Assembly (NCBI GenBank): GCA_007126575.1
Contig: SLBA01000043.1
Location: forward strand, 1-50,351
Direction: 5' to 3'
Length of the DNA stretch: 50,351 nucleotides
Source of the DNA: Gemmatimonadota bacterium
Lineage (GTDB): Bacteria > Gemmatimonadota > Gemmatimonadetes > Longimicrobiales > Gaopeijiaceae
The notes below the pieces were generated by a model that was given only the letters and a program-made list of their open reading frames with translations, ran no database searches and was not told the DNA's origin. A program made the translations under genes and the position numbers. Below, in pieces: positions 24,073-31,813 of this stretch (position 1 is the first letter of the stretch; each line of letters starts with the position of its first letter).

Positions 24073-25353
24073 ATGACCAAGCAGCTTACCGCCCGCATCT
24101 CGGGCCTGATTTCGGCCGGACTTCTGGCCGCCTTCCTGGCCCCTGTGGCCCTCTCGGCCCAGGATCCCGGTCTCCAATACTTCCGCCCCTACGACCAGCG
24201 GGGCCTGCACATGTTCGAAACCCCGAAGGAAGCCGGGGTGCCCTTCGATGGCTTCCAGATCTACTGGGGCGCGTCGTTCGCACAGCAGTTCCAGATGCTG
24301 AGCCATGAAAATGCCCCCGGCGGAAACGAGGACCTGGTGCTGAACGAGATCGGTGCCGGCTTCAACCTGGCCACCGCGAACCTGTACCTGGGCGCCCAGC
24401 TGGCCGAGGGAATCCGGGTGCACCTGACCACCTATCTCTCCTCGAGGCACCACCCCGAGGCGTGGGTGAAGGACGGCTACGTGCTGATCGACGCCGTGCC
24501 GATGTTCGAGAATGAAGCGCTCGATCGCCTGATGGAGTACGTGACCGTCCGGGCCGGCCACTTCGAGATCAACTACGGCGACAGCCACTTCCGGCGCAGC
24601 GACAACGCAAACGCGATGCACAACCCGTTTGTCGGAAACCTGATCATGGATGCCTTCACCACCGAGATCGGTGGTGAGGTCTACGTCCGGACCCCGGGCG
24701 GATTCCTGGCCATGGGGTCGATCACGGGAGGGGAGATCCGCGGAACGGTGCAGAACCCCGACGACCGTGCCCCCTCCTTCATCGGAAAGGTCGGCTTCGA
24801 TCGGCAGTTCAACGAGGACCTGCGCGTGCGGCTGACCGGCTCGGCGTACCACACGAGCAAATCGCTCAGCAACACCCTCTACGGGGGGGACCGCGCGGGC
24901 TCACGGTACTACGACGTGATGAACGGCAACTTCACCTCGGGCCGCTTCAACCCGGGTATGCGGGACAACGTCACCGCGCTGGTGCTGAACCCCTTCGTGA
25001 AGTTCCAGGGCTTCGAGCTCTTCGCCACCCTCGAGAGCGCGGAAGGCAAGGCCGCCAACGAGACCGAGGACCGGAGCTGGAGCCAGCAGGCCATCGAGGG
25101 CCTCTACCGCTTCCACGATGACGAATCGCTCTTCGTGGGCGCACGCTACAACACGGTCAGCGGCCCCCTTCAGGGCAGCATGCAGGAAGTGAGCATCGAC
25201 CGCTTCCAGCTCGGTGCCGGATGGTTCGTCACCCCCCAGATTCTGATGAAGGCCGAGTACGTCCAGCAGAACTACAACGACTTCGCCGAGGGCAACATCC
25301 TGCACCAGGGCAAGTTCAACGGGCTGATGATCGAGGGCGTGATCGCCTTCTGA
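24073..25353 (+). CDS. outer-membrane beta-barrel (porin-like) protein
   Basis: The 426-residue protein has a signal peptide ending PVALSAQ. Alternating aromatic/polar strands then run to a final strand ending GLMIEGVIAF, the terminal-Phe pattern of outer-membrane barrels. Examples are FQIYWGASFAQQFQM, EYVTVRAGHFEINYGDSHFR, VRLTGSAYHTSKS and LMKAEYVQQNYNDFA. The AGHFEINYGDSHFRRSDN phrase resembles phosphate-selective-porin-like (OprO/P) proteins. The YVQQNYNDF strand near the end is also typical of that group. A phosphate substrate is not established. It is the last gene of the DUF3108-YceI operon, followed by a GC-rich hairpin, and it may accept material carried by the two periplasmic lipocalin-like proteins. 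Confidence 0.85.
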   Translation: MTKQLTARISGLISAGLLAAFLAPVALSAQDPGLQYFRPYDQRGLHMFETPKEAGVPFDGFQIYWGASFAQQFQMLSHENAPGGNEDLVLNEIGAGFNLATANLYLGAQLAEGIRVHLTTYLSSRHHPEAWVKDGYVLIDAVPMFENEALDRLMEYVTVRAGHFEINYGDSHFRRSDNANAMHNPFVGNLIMDAFTTEIGGEVYVRTPGGFLAMGSITGGEIRGTVQNPDDRAPSFIGKVGFDRQFNEDLRVRLTGSAYHTSKSLSNTLYGGDRAGSRYYDVMNGNFTSGRFNPGMRDNVTALVLNPFVKFQGFELFATLESAEGKAANETEDRSWSQQAIEGLYRFHDDESLFVGARYNTVSGPLQGSMQEVSIDRFQLGAGWFVTPQILMKAEYVQQNYNDFAEGNILHQGKFNGLMIEGVIAF

Positions 25354-25388
25354 CCGGGCCCATGGCCCCTGACACTCCACCTTCGTCC

Positions 25389-25434
25389 AACCGGTCCGGT
25401 TCCGGGGCTTCACCGCCTCGGGGCCGGGCCGGTT
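25389..25434 (+). terminator. GC-rich hairpin after the barrel gene
   Basis: AACCGGTCCGG (25389-25399) can pair with CCGGGCCGGTT (25424-25434) over 11 bases with one G-U pair; GC-rich DNA inside can extend it. It lies 36 bases after the barrel stop. No T-run follows, so termination strength is uncertain. Confidence 0.45.
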
Positions 25435-25641
25435 GCGTTGTGGGCGGGCGTCGACATCCGCGCGGCTGCGTCTCCGGCGGGCCTGGGCGCCACCGCGGGA
25501 AGGAGCATTCTTCGCGCTCGAGGGATAGACTCACGAGCGCTCGTGCCCCGAACCGGGGGCATCGGGTCGACCGACGGCAGTCTCGACCTGACCGCAGTTC
25601 CACCCAACCGTCCACCACCCCCGATCCATCGGAGTCGCCCC

Positions 25642-25998
25642 ATGAGCATGCTGATCTCCTGGCTGATCCTCTCGCTCGCCGTCTGGATCACCGCGGTCGT
25701 GCTTCCCGGCTTTCATGTGAAGAACTTCGGCAGCGCCTTCCTGGTGGCCGCCATCTTCGGCGTGCTCAACTTCTTTCTGGGCTGGATCTTCTTCACCCTC
25801 TTCACGATCGCGACCCTGGGCATCGCCCTTCTGCTCGCCTTCATCACCCGCTGGATCATCAACGCGATCCTGCTCAAGATCACCGATGCCCTCACCGACG
25901 CGCTCGAGATCGACTCCTTCGGCTGGGCACTGGGCGGCGCGTTGATGATGTCGATCCTGGGCACCCTGGGCGAGGCGCTGCTCCGGGGCGGACTGTAG
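25642..25998 (+). CDS. small four-helix membrane protein, phage holin family IV-like
   Basis: The 118-residue protein is almost entirely four hydrophobic helices: LISWLILSLAVWITAVVLPG, then FHVKNFGSAFLVAAIFGVLN, FFLGWIFFTLFTIATLGIAL, and a last one near ALGGALMMSILG. The PGFHVKNFGSA turn and the GVLNFFLGWIF segment are hallmarks of the family named after mycobacterial four-helix phage holins. It is widespread on ordinary chromosomes and there is no phage context here, so lysis is unlikely; the real role is unknown. ATG 25642 is chosen because the long frame upstream of it has none of the family features. It is convergent with the methyltransferase gene. Confidence 0.88.
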   Translation: MSMLISWLILSLAVWITAVVLPGFHVKNFGSAFLVAAIFGVLNFFLGWIFFTLFTIATLGIALLLAFITRWIINAILLKITDALTDALEIDSFGWALGGALMMSILGTLGEALLRGGL

Positions 25999-26005
25999 GG
26001 TCCTG

Positions 26006-26048
26006 AAGTGTCCACACCCCATGCCCTGCGGCGAGGGTGTGGACACTT
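26006..26048. terminator. long perfect hairpin between convergent genes
   Basis: A 14-base perfect inverted repeat, AAGTGTCCACACCC (26006-26019) with GGGTGTGGACACTT (26035-26048), encloses a 15-base loop. It starts 7 bases after the holin-like gene and reaches into the stop codon of the methyltransferase gene. It probably acts as a shared terminator for the two convergent genes. Confidence 0.7.
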
Positions 26049-26892
26049 ATTCACGAGAGCGAGCCCGGCGACCCCCGGGCTGGAAATCCACCCCGGTCCC
26101 ACCCGGGACCCGGAAGATCGCCACATTCGCGCGGGGCAGTTCGAGCTCCCATCCGAAGTGCCCGGCGATCCATCGCAGCGTCCGGGGGCCGTAGAAGCAG
26201 GTGTGCGAGGGGTCGCGCGTGTAGTACCACCCGAAGAATGCCCCAGGATCGGGAACGGGATGTTCCGCCGCGGCCTCCACGGGACCGCGTGAGCTGTCGC
26301 CGCGCGGCACGCCCCCACGCGGCCTTTCGCCACGCAGGCCGTCCACACGCGGACTCTCGCCCGGGCTCCCCTCCGCCTCCGACCCGGGGGGCCACTCGGT
26401 CATGATCGCGAGCCATCCCCCCGGTCGCACCAGCCGGTCGAAGCGCTCGAACTCCCGGCGGGGCTCGAAGAGGTGTTCCACCGTCTCGGTGCAGGTCACG
26501 AAGTCGTAGGTACGCTCGAGCACCGATCGATCGGGGGCGAAGAAGGGATCGTAGAGCGACATCCGCATCCCCCGCTCCTCGAGCATGATCGAGAGCGTGG
26601 GTCCCGGCCCCGACCCGAAATCGAGACCCTCGGCGCCCGACGGGATCTCGGCGACCACCCGCTCCATCAGCGGGGCGGCGAGCCGGTCCAGGAAGCCGCG
26701 ATACCCGGCGTCTTCCGGGTCGTTCTCGTGCGTCTCGTATCGGGCACGCTCCGCCGCAGCGTCGAGCCGGTCGGAGGGGTCCATGAAGATCAGCCCGCAG
26801 CGTGCGCACCGTCGATAGCGCCGCCCGTGAGCCCGAGCGAACGGATCGCTCGAGGATGCCAGACACAGGGGACAGGAGAGGTCAGAGTCCAT
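26047..26892 (-). CDS. class I SAM-dependent methyltransferase with an N-terminal zinc-ribbon-like motif
   Basis: The 281-residue protein opens with two CxxC pairs (C7/C10 and C29/C32), likely a zinc ribbon. A class-I methyltransferase domain follows, with motif I EGLDFGSGPGPTLS at about 88-101, an acidic turn MSLYDPFFAP, FVTCTETVEHLFEP and the post-motif VRPGGWLAIMTEW. Residues 170-211 are an Arg/Gly/Pro-rich low-complexity insertion (ESPRVDGLRGERPRGGVPRG and similar) where relatives have a short loop. The end returns to family sequence, FFGWYYTRDPSHTCFYGPRT. Zinc-ribbon methyltransferases of this kind often act on nucleotide sugars or small molecules; the substrate is not predictable. ATG 26892 (MDSDLSCPLC) is preferred over an upstream in-frame start. 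Confidence 0.87.
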   Translation of the reverse strand: MDSDLSCPLCLASSSDPFARAHGRRYRRCARCGLIFMDPSDRLDAAAERARYETHENDPEDAGYRGFLDRLAAPLMERVVAEIPSGAEGLDFGSGPGPTLSIMLEERGMRMSLYDPFFAPDRSVLERTYDFVTCTETVEHLFEPRREFERFDRLVRPGGWLAIMTEWPPGSEAEGSPGESPRVDGLRGERPRGGVPRGDSSRGPVEAAAEHPVPDPGAFFGWYYTRDPSHTCFYGPRTLRWIAGHFGWELELPRANVAIFRVPGGTGVDFQPGGRRARSRE

Positions 26893-27052
26893 TGTGGGGA
26901 TCGTACACGCCACCGGTCGGCCCGGCAACGGGCATCGGGCCAGTGGTCACCGGCATCGGGTCACGGCCCATGAGCAGCCGGCACCCTCCCAACCCGCCCC
27001 CGTCTCCCCGCAGGCCCTACCTGTCGGACCCCTTCGCTTCTACCTTTTCCCT

Positions 27053-27475
27053 ATGGTCGATCCATCCAGTTTGAACGATGCCACAACGGCCCCCACCCCC
27101 GAGGACTGGGACGTGCACGGCTCCCCGGACGCCACCCTCGGTGGCTACTTCGCGGAGCACGAGCGCCCCCCCGGCTTCGACGGGCTCGATGGGCAGCCCT
27201 ACACGGTCTCGATGGAGACCGAGAAGACGCCCGACCTTCGGCACCCCTTCGAGGGCTTCCTGGTCTTCCCCCGCTGGGCGGAGACCGGGGTCGGCGTGGT
27301 GGGCCACGTCGAGAGCCCCACACTCGTGAAGGGAAAGACCCGCGACGAGGTCCTGGCCGGGCTGGGCGACCTCAGCCTCGTGCAGGTGAAGGCCCTGCTC
27401 GACGACGCGCTTCGCCGCAGGGCGGAGCTGGACCATGACGACGGCGGCCCCGGGCCGCCCCACCCCGAAGGCTGA
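27053..27475 (+). CDS. conserved protein of unknown function
   Basis: The 140-residue protein has no signal peptide or membrane segment and is acidic. Recognisable segments are EDWDVHGSPDATLGGYFAEH, LDGQPYTVSMETEKTPDLRH and GFLVFPRWAETGVGVVGHVE, then a C-terminal helix, LSLVQVKALLDDALRRRAEL. I cannot name the family. It begins just after a short AT-richer stretch and ends 7 bases before the proline dehydrogenase start, and its 3' end carries that gene's ribosome site, so they are probably co-transcribed. A role linked to proline or amino-acid catabolism would be a guess from position only. Confidence 0.75.
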   Translation: MVDPSSLNDATTAPTPEDWDVHGSPDATLGGYFAEHERPPGFDGLDGQPYTVSMETEKTPDLRHPFEGFLVFPRWAETGVGVVGHVESPTLVKGKTRDEVLAGLGDLSLVQVKALLDDALRRRAELDHDDGGPGPPHPEG

Positions 27476-27482
27476 TCTCCCC

Positions 27483-28451
27483 ATGCTCAGACGCGGCCTG
27501 CTGTTCCTCAGCGACTCGAAGGGCGCCCGGAAGGTGCTGACCGGAACCCCCCTCACCCGGTCCGCGAGCCAGCGCTTCGTGCCGGGCGAGAAGGTCGACG
27601 ATGTCGTCCGTGCCGCCCACGAGGCCCGCGAGCTGGGCCTCACCATCACGGGCAACTACCTGGGCGAGGCCGTCCAGAACGAGGCCGATGCCCGCAAGGC
27701 CGCCGACACCTACATCGAGCTCGTCCGGCGCATCGAGGCCGAGAACCTCCCCGCGAACTGTTCGCTCAAGTTCACCCAGATGGGGCAGGACATCTCCGAG
27801 GCCTTCCTGGCCGAGAACCTGGGTCGTCTCCTCGAGGTCGCGGACAGGGCGGGCGTCTTTCTGCGCTTCGACATGGAGGGCTCCGACTACACCCAGCGCA
27901 CCCTCGACGCCTTCGAGCGCCTCTGGGCCGACGGCTGGACCAACACCGGGGTGGTCCTCCAGGCCTACCTCAAGCGGACCCCCGCCGATGTCCGCCGCAT
28001 GATCGAGCTGGGCGCGCGCGTTCGCCTCTGCAAGGGAGCGTACGCCGAGCCGCCCTCCGTGGCCCACCAGGACATGGCACAGATCCGCGAGAGCTTCATC
28101 GAGAGCATGAAATGGCTCATCTCCGAGGGGAACTATCCGGGGATCGCCACCCACGACGAGGTCATCCTCGATGCCGCCCGCGAATTCGTGCAGCGGGAGG
28201 GCATCGGTTCCGATCGGTTCGAATTCCAGATGCTCTACGGGGTCCGAAGAGACCTCCAGCGGCAACTGGTCGACGATGGGTACAAAATGCGCGTCTACGT
28301 GCCCTTCGGTGAAAAGTGGTACCCCTACCTGATGCGGCGGCTGGCCGAGCGCCCCGACAACCTCAAATTCATGGTGGGAAGCGTGATCAAGGAGTCCCCG
28401 TTCGGCTTCCTCTGGCCGGACCGGAACTCGAACGATGACCGCTCCCGATGA
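27483..28451 (+). CDS. proline dehydrogenase (monofunctional)
   Basis: This enzyme oxidises L-proline to pyrroline-5-carboxylate with FAD, passing electrons to quinone at the membrane. The 322-residue length fits the short Bacillus PutB-type enzymes rather than bifunctional PutA. Visible family features are SASQRFVPGEKVDDVVRAAH, TITGNYLGEAV, FLRFDMEGSDYTQRTLDAF, VVLQAYLKRTPADVRRM, VRLCKGAYAEPPSVAHQD, FQMLYGVRRDLQRQLVDDGY, and MRVYVPFGEKWYPYLMRRLA with the FGxxWYPYxxRRLAER signature at the end. ATG 27483 is used since GAAGG lies 11-16 bases upstream and the sequence from MLRRGLLFL matches the family. Its end overlaps queE by 17 bases. The pyrroline-5-carboxylate dehydrogenase partner is not in the window. 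Confidence 0.93.
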   Translation: MLRRGLLFLSDSKGARKVLTGTPLTRSASQRFVPGEKVDDVVRAAHEARELGLTITGNYLGEAVQNEADARKAADTYIELVRRIEAENLPANCSLKFTQMGQDISEAFLAENLGRLLEVADRAGVFLRFDMEGSDYTQRTLDAFERLWADGWTNTGVVLQAYLKRTPADVRRMIELGARVRLCKGAYAEPPSVAHQDMAQIRESFIESMKWLISEGNYPGIATHDEVILDAAREFVQREGIGSDRFEFQMLYGVRRDLQRQLVDDGYKMRVYVPFGEKWYPYLMRRLAERPDNLKFMVGSVIKESPFGFLWPDRNSNDDRSR

Positions 28452-29163
28452 CCTCCGCGCCCCGATGACCTCCACGGACTCCACCCCCGCCCCGACGAAG
28501 GCCCCCTTCCTGCGGATCACCGAGATCTTCCATTCGATCCAGGGAGAATCCACGTGGGTCGGGAGCCCCTGCACCTTCATCCGCCTGACGGGGTGCCCCC
28601 TGCGCTGCGCCTGGTGCGACACCGAATACTCCTTTCATGGCGGAGAGAGGATGGAGCTCGACGCGATCATGGAGCGGGTGCGCGAGATCGGGTGTCCGGT
28701 GGTCGAGATCACGGGGGGCGAGCCGCTGATCCACAAGAACGCTTTCGTTCTCGCCAATCGTCTTCTGGAAGAGGGCTTCACTGTACTCGTCGAGACCTCG
28801 GGCTCCGAAGACATCGGAACCCTCGACCCTCGGGTGCACGTGATCATGGACCTGAAATGCCCCGGCTCGGGTGAAATGGCCCGCAACCGCTGGGAGAACC
28901 TCGAGCACCTGGACGAGCGCGACGAGGTCAAGTTCGTGATCCTCGATCGCGCCGACTACGAGTGGGCCCGCGCCGTGGTGCGCGAGCGGGAGCTGGATCG
29001 CCGGGTGCACGAGGGGACGCTGCGCGCGATCCTCTTCTCGCCGGTGTGGGACGCGATCGACCGCCAGGAGCTCGCCGAGTGGATCCTCGAGGACGGGCTC
29101 CCGGTGCGCTTCCAGACCCAGCTGCACAAGCATATCTGGGACCCCATGCGCAAGGGCGTCTGA
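28435..29163 (+). CDS. queE: 7-carboxy-7-deazaguanine synthase QueE (radical SAM)
   Basis: QueE rearranges carboxytetrahydropterin to 7-carboxy-7-deazaguanine, the core-forming step of queuosine synthesis. The 242-residue protein has RITEIFHSIQGESTWVGSPC, the radical-SAM cysteines C54, C58 and C61 in TGCPLRCAWCDTEYSF, EITGGEPLIHKN (the GGE motif), VLVETSGSEDIG and VIMDLKCPGSGE. It ends FQTQLHKHIWDP, characteristic of QueE. The first about 25 residues are a Pro/Thr-rich extension, and a start at 28465 would remove ten of them. The start overlaps the proline dehydrogenase end by 17 bases. QueG is encoded about 24 kb away on the other strand; queC, queD and queF are not in the window. Confidence 0.95.
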   Translation: MTAPDDLRAPMTSTDSTPAPTKAPFLRITEIFHSIQGESTWVGSPCTFIRLTGCPLRCAWCDTEYSFHGGERMELDAIMERVREIGCPVVEITGGEPLIHKNAFVLANRLLEEGFTVLVETSGSEDIGTLDPRVHVIMDLKCPGSGEMARNRWENLEHLDERDEVKFVILDRADYEWARAVVRERELDRRVHEGTLRAILFSPVWDAIDRQELAEWILEDGLPVRFQTQLHKHIWDPMRKGV

Positions 29164-29257
29164 GGGGGAGGGGCCCGACGGGACGGCCTCGGCTCGGCCA
29201 CCCCGCCGGATCGACCCCCGGCTGCGCGATCCCGTCGATCCGGGCGGTGTGGTGCCC

Positions 29258-30988
29258 CTACCCCGACCCGGCTCGCTCCCGGGCCTCGCGAATCCCCTCG
29301 CGCTCCTCCGGATCGGCATCGGCAGTGAGCGTGGCCAGCTGGGTGTAGAAGTCCCGGGCCTCTTCCTCCATGCCGGCCGCGTTTGCCGCACGGGCCGCAC
29401 CCAGAAGGGTGTGGTACCGCTCCGGCCACACTTCGAGCGAGGTCCGGTAGGCGTCGAGGGCCTCCTCGGGACGATCGACCTCCATCAGCAGGTCGCCCAG
29501 CAGCTCGTAGGCGGGCTGGAGGTCGCCGGGGGTGATCGGATGCTTCTCCATCTCGCCCGCGCTCTCGGCGGCTGCGGTCATGGCCTGGACCGCTCCGTCG
29601 GCATCGCCTTCGGCCAGGTCGATCCAGGCCACGAGGCTGAGGCGCTGGACCTCGATCTGCTGCGCCCAGTAGTAGTCTTCGGCCGCTTCGCTGGCCGCCT
29701 CGAGCTCGGTGAGTCGCTCGGTGGCGGCCCGGGCTGTCTCTACATCACCGGTGCGGGCGGCGCCGAGCCCCTTCGCGAAGTGCGTCATGGCCTCGGCGCC
29801 CGGAAAGTCCTCCCAGGGAAAGCTCTCGGGAACGCCCGCCTCGAGCTCTGCGGCGCCGACCCAGTCACGACGCTCCACGTACCAGCGGGCGGGAACCGCG
29901 GCCAGGGCGTAGCCACTGGCCAGGTGCGGCTCGAAGTTATCCTCGGAGGCGAGCTCCTCGAGCACGGCGCGGGCCTGATCGTCTTCGGCCTTCTGCAGGT
30001 GGCCGTACATCAGGTAGTCGAGGGCATGGGGGTAGTGGAGCGAGACATACTCCCCGGCCGGGTGTAGGAGGGCCGCGTCGGCTGACGCGCGGTTCCACTC
30101 GATCACCTCGTCCCACTCCCCCAGACGAACGTAGATGTGGCTCGGCATGTGGAGGGCGTGGGGGATGGTGGGCGCGATATCCTCGTAGGCGCGGGCGAAC
30201 TCGATGCCGTCGTCGGCAAGGCGCTCCACGTCGTGCACGTGGATGGCGTAGTGGATGGCGCCCGGGTGCCGGGGTTCCTCGGTGTAGACCCCTTCCAGAA
30301 TGGCCGACGCCCGGTCCTGGTGGTCGGCCGAGGCGGGGTCCACGGAGAGGTGGGCCAGCGCGTAGAAGGCAGCCCCTTCCCGGTCGTCGGGGAAGGCCTC
30401 GTGGAGTTCCTCCATGGCGGCCTCCCAGTTTCGGATCCGCTGGGCGTAGCTCACGCCGTCATCCTCGAAGAAGGCGAGGGCCGCGGCGGCGTGGGCCCGC
30501 TCCCGGTCGGTCGGGGCTTCGAGAGCGACGGCCCGCTCGGCGTGCTCTCTTCCGGCCTCGATGTCGGCGCTCCCCCAGAAGGGCTGGAAGTTCGACATCG
30601 CCAGACCCCAGTGGGCCATCGCGCAGTCGGCCTCCTGTGCGGCCACTTCTTCGAAGACGGTCGCGGCCTGCGCGTACATCATGTGGTGAAGGAGGGCTAC
30701 CCCCCGCTCGATCCGCGGCTGGAGCTCGTCGGAGCACGAGGTGAGAAAGGCGACCTCGCCGAGCTCGGCCTCGGCATCATGGACGTGTTCCGCCGTCGGG
30801 TCCATTTCGGCAGGGTCGGGGTCCGCGGCCTCGCCGCAGGCGGCGATCGCGAATGCCAGGCAGATGACGAGGCCGACGAGGAAGGGGACCCGCGCATGGG
30901 TTTGGCGGGAGGCCTCGGCCTGCGATCCCGGTGGGCCGAACTCTCGATGCGGGGTGGACGGTCGGGAAACGAAACGTGCGGGGGCCAT
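29258..30988 (-). CDS. TPR-repeat lipoprotein
   Basis: The 576-residue protein has a lipoprotein-type signal: a long 35-residue n-region, hydrophobic stretch FLVGLVICLAF and lipobox AIAAC with C51. The remainder is alpha-helical repeats. It opens LQPRIERGVALLHHMMYAQA and CAMAHWGLAMSNFQPFWGSA and continues with AFYALAHLSVDPAS, HYAIHVHDVERLADDG, HALHMPSHIYVRLGEWDEVI and AYELLGDLLMEVDRPEEALD. It ends LLGAARAANAAGMEEEARDF. The HALHMPSHIYVRLG segment recurs in a family of exported TPR proteins in Bacteroidota, Acidobacteriota and Gemmatimonadota; its function is unknown to me. Start 30988 is supported by GGAGGAG just upstream. It is convergent with queE and stands alone. Confidence 0.85.
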   Translation of the reverse strand: MAPARFVSRPSTPHREFGPPGSQAEASRQTHARVPFLVGLVICLAFAIAACGEAADPDPAEMDPTAEHVHDAEAELGEVAFLTSCSDELQPRIERGVALLHHMMYAQAATVFEEVAAQEADCAMAHWGLAMSNFQPFWGSADIEAGREHAERAVALEAPTDRERAHAAAALAFFEDDGVSYAQRIRNWEAAMEELHEAFPDDREGAAFYALAHLSVDPASADHQDRASAILEGVYTEEPRHPGAIHYAIHVHDVERLADDGIEFARAYEDIAPTIPHALHMPSHIYVRLGEWDEVIEWNRASADAALLHPAGEYVSLHYPHALDYLMYGHLQKAEDDQARAVLEELASEDNFEPHLASGYALAAVPARWYVERRDWVGAAELEAGVPESFPWEDFPGAEAMTHFAKGLGAARTGDVETARAATERLTELEAASEAAEDYYWAQQIEVQRLSLVAWIDLAEGDADGAVQAMTAAAESAGEMEKHPITPGDLQPAYELLGDLLMEVDRPEEALDAYRTSLEVWPERYHTLLGAARAANAAGMEEEARDFYTQLATLTADADPEEREGIREARERAGSG

Positions 30989-31310
30989 GGGAACTCCTCC
31001 GGTCCAGAGAGCCACTGACTGCGAACGCACCCTGACGTCCCGTCCGCCTCACACCTGACCACCCGCAGGCGGGGCGCTGCCTCTGAACTGGTGGAGAGCC
31101 CCGGCCCGTGTCGTATCTGACCGATCGTCATGAAGGATCGGACGAAACGCAGCGTGCTTTACAATACGTTACACCGGGACGCGCGCATGTCAATGTCGAG
31201 CCGGACCCTGCCGGGGCTCGGATCGATCGGGCGGGACGGTGGAGCCGGGAGCGACTGGCGTCGAGGTTCAGCGACTGGTGCGGCGGTTCAGGCGACCACC
31301 GCGCCACGGT
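30989..31310. other. non-coding stretch upstream of the TPR lipoprotein
   Basis: About 320 bases contain no gene I can support. It must hold the minus-strand promoter of the TPR lipoprotein. The most AT-rich part is around 31155-31180, where TTGTAA (minus strand) is visible, but no convincing -35/-10 pair can be assigned. An open plus-strand frame here has neither ribosome site nor family features. Confidence 0.4.
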
Positions 31311-31499
31311 TCACCGACCGCCGCGGGCGAGGCCCATGGACTGCAACGAGAAGGCGGCGGAACGACGGGCCAGGGGAATCGCCCGCGTGAAGGCCTCCGC
31401 CTCGTAGGCCTCCTCGGACTGCTCGAGATATGCGGCCGCCGACTCCAGGAGCGAGGTCACCGCCTGGGGCGCATTTTCGGCCTCGGTGAGCATGTCCAC
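31311..31499 (-). CDS. possible small helical protein of unknown function
   Basis: A 62-residue frame with a GTG start encodes Ala/Glu-rich helices (LTEAENAPQAVTSLLESAAA, YLEQSEEAYEAEAFTRAIPL). The same frame stays open upstream, and its translation (QAQQAIDRAGALLDRGVDML and before) looks just as protein-like for about 25 more codons, but no ATG, GTG or TTG exists there. Either the real start is an unusual codon, or the true gene has lost its start, or the resemblance is an effect of composition. It lies downstream of the amidohydrolase terminator, so it would need its own promoter. Confidence 0.35.
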   Translation of the reverse strand: MDMLTEAENAPQAVTSLLESAAAYLEQSEEAYEAEAFTRAIPLARRSAAFSLQSMGLARGGR

Positions 31500-31663
31500 A
31501 CCCCGGTCCAGAAGGGCTCCGGCACGATCGATCGCCTGCTGGGCCTGACGCCCGGGTGATATCGCACCGAGGTATGTTCGGACCCCGGAATGGCCTCCAT
31601 GGCTCGAATTGAAGCGTTTCGGAGAGGTGGAGGGCGTACCCGGACGAAACGGTGCGGTCCACG

Positions 31664-31703
31664 AAAAACCCCTCCCCCCGGCGCGTGGCCGGAAAGAGGG
31701 GTT
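31664..31703 (-). terminator. intrinsic terminator of the double amidohydrolase operon
   Basis: On the minus strand AACCCCTC (31703 to 31696) pairs with GAGGGGTT (31674 to 31667), enclosing a second stem CCGGC/GCCGG. The outer stem is directly followed by a T-run (TTTTTCG, down to about 31662). Stem plus T-run is a classical intrinsic terminator, about 110 bases after the stop codon at 31814. Confidence 0.75.
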
Positions 31704-31813
31704 GGTGTCGCTTCGGCCCCGAACGGGGCTGCGAGAGGTGAGCGGGGCCAGGCCGGTTTCAGGCCGGGTCGCCCCGGACGAGGCCGGGCTCCACGGTCGG
31801 CCTCACGCCTCGA

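Noticed and set aside
25438-25641. A longer holin-like protein starting at 25438
   Set aside because: The upstream part is composition-driven (Gly/Arg/Pro) and the family always starts at the first membrane helix.
25642-25998. A prophage, suggested by the holin-like protein
   Set aside because: No lysin, capsid, integrase or attachment repeat is nearby, and this holin-like family is common on normal chromosomes.
29164-29257. A terminator hairpin between queE and the TPR gene
   Set aside because: Only short broken G-rich/C-rich arms with a long loop are visible, which can be expected by chance at this GC content.
31108-31407. A 99-codon plus-strand frame upstream of the TPR lipoprotein
   Set aside because: No ribosome site, no domain, and it lies opposite the small helical candidate, with Arg-rich shadow composition.
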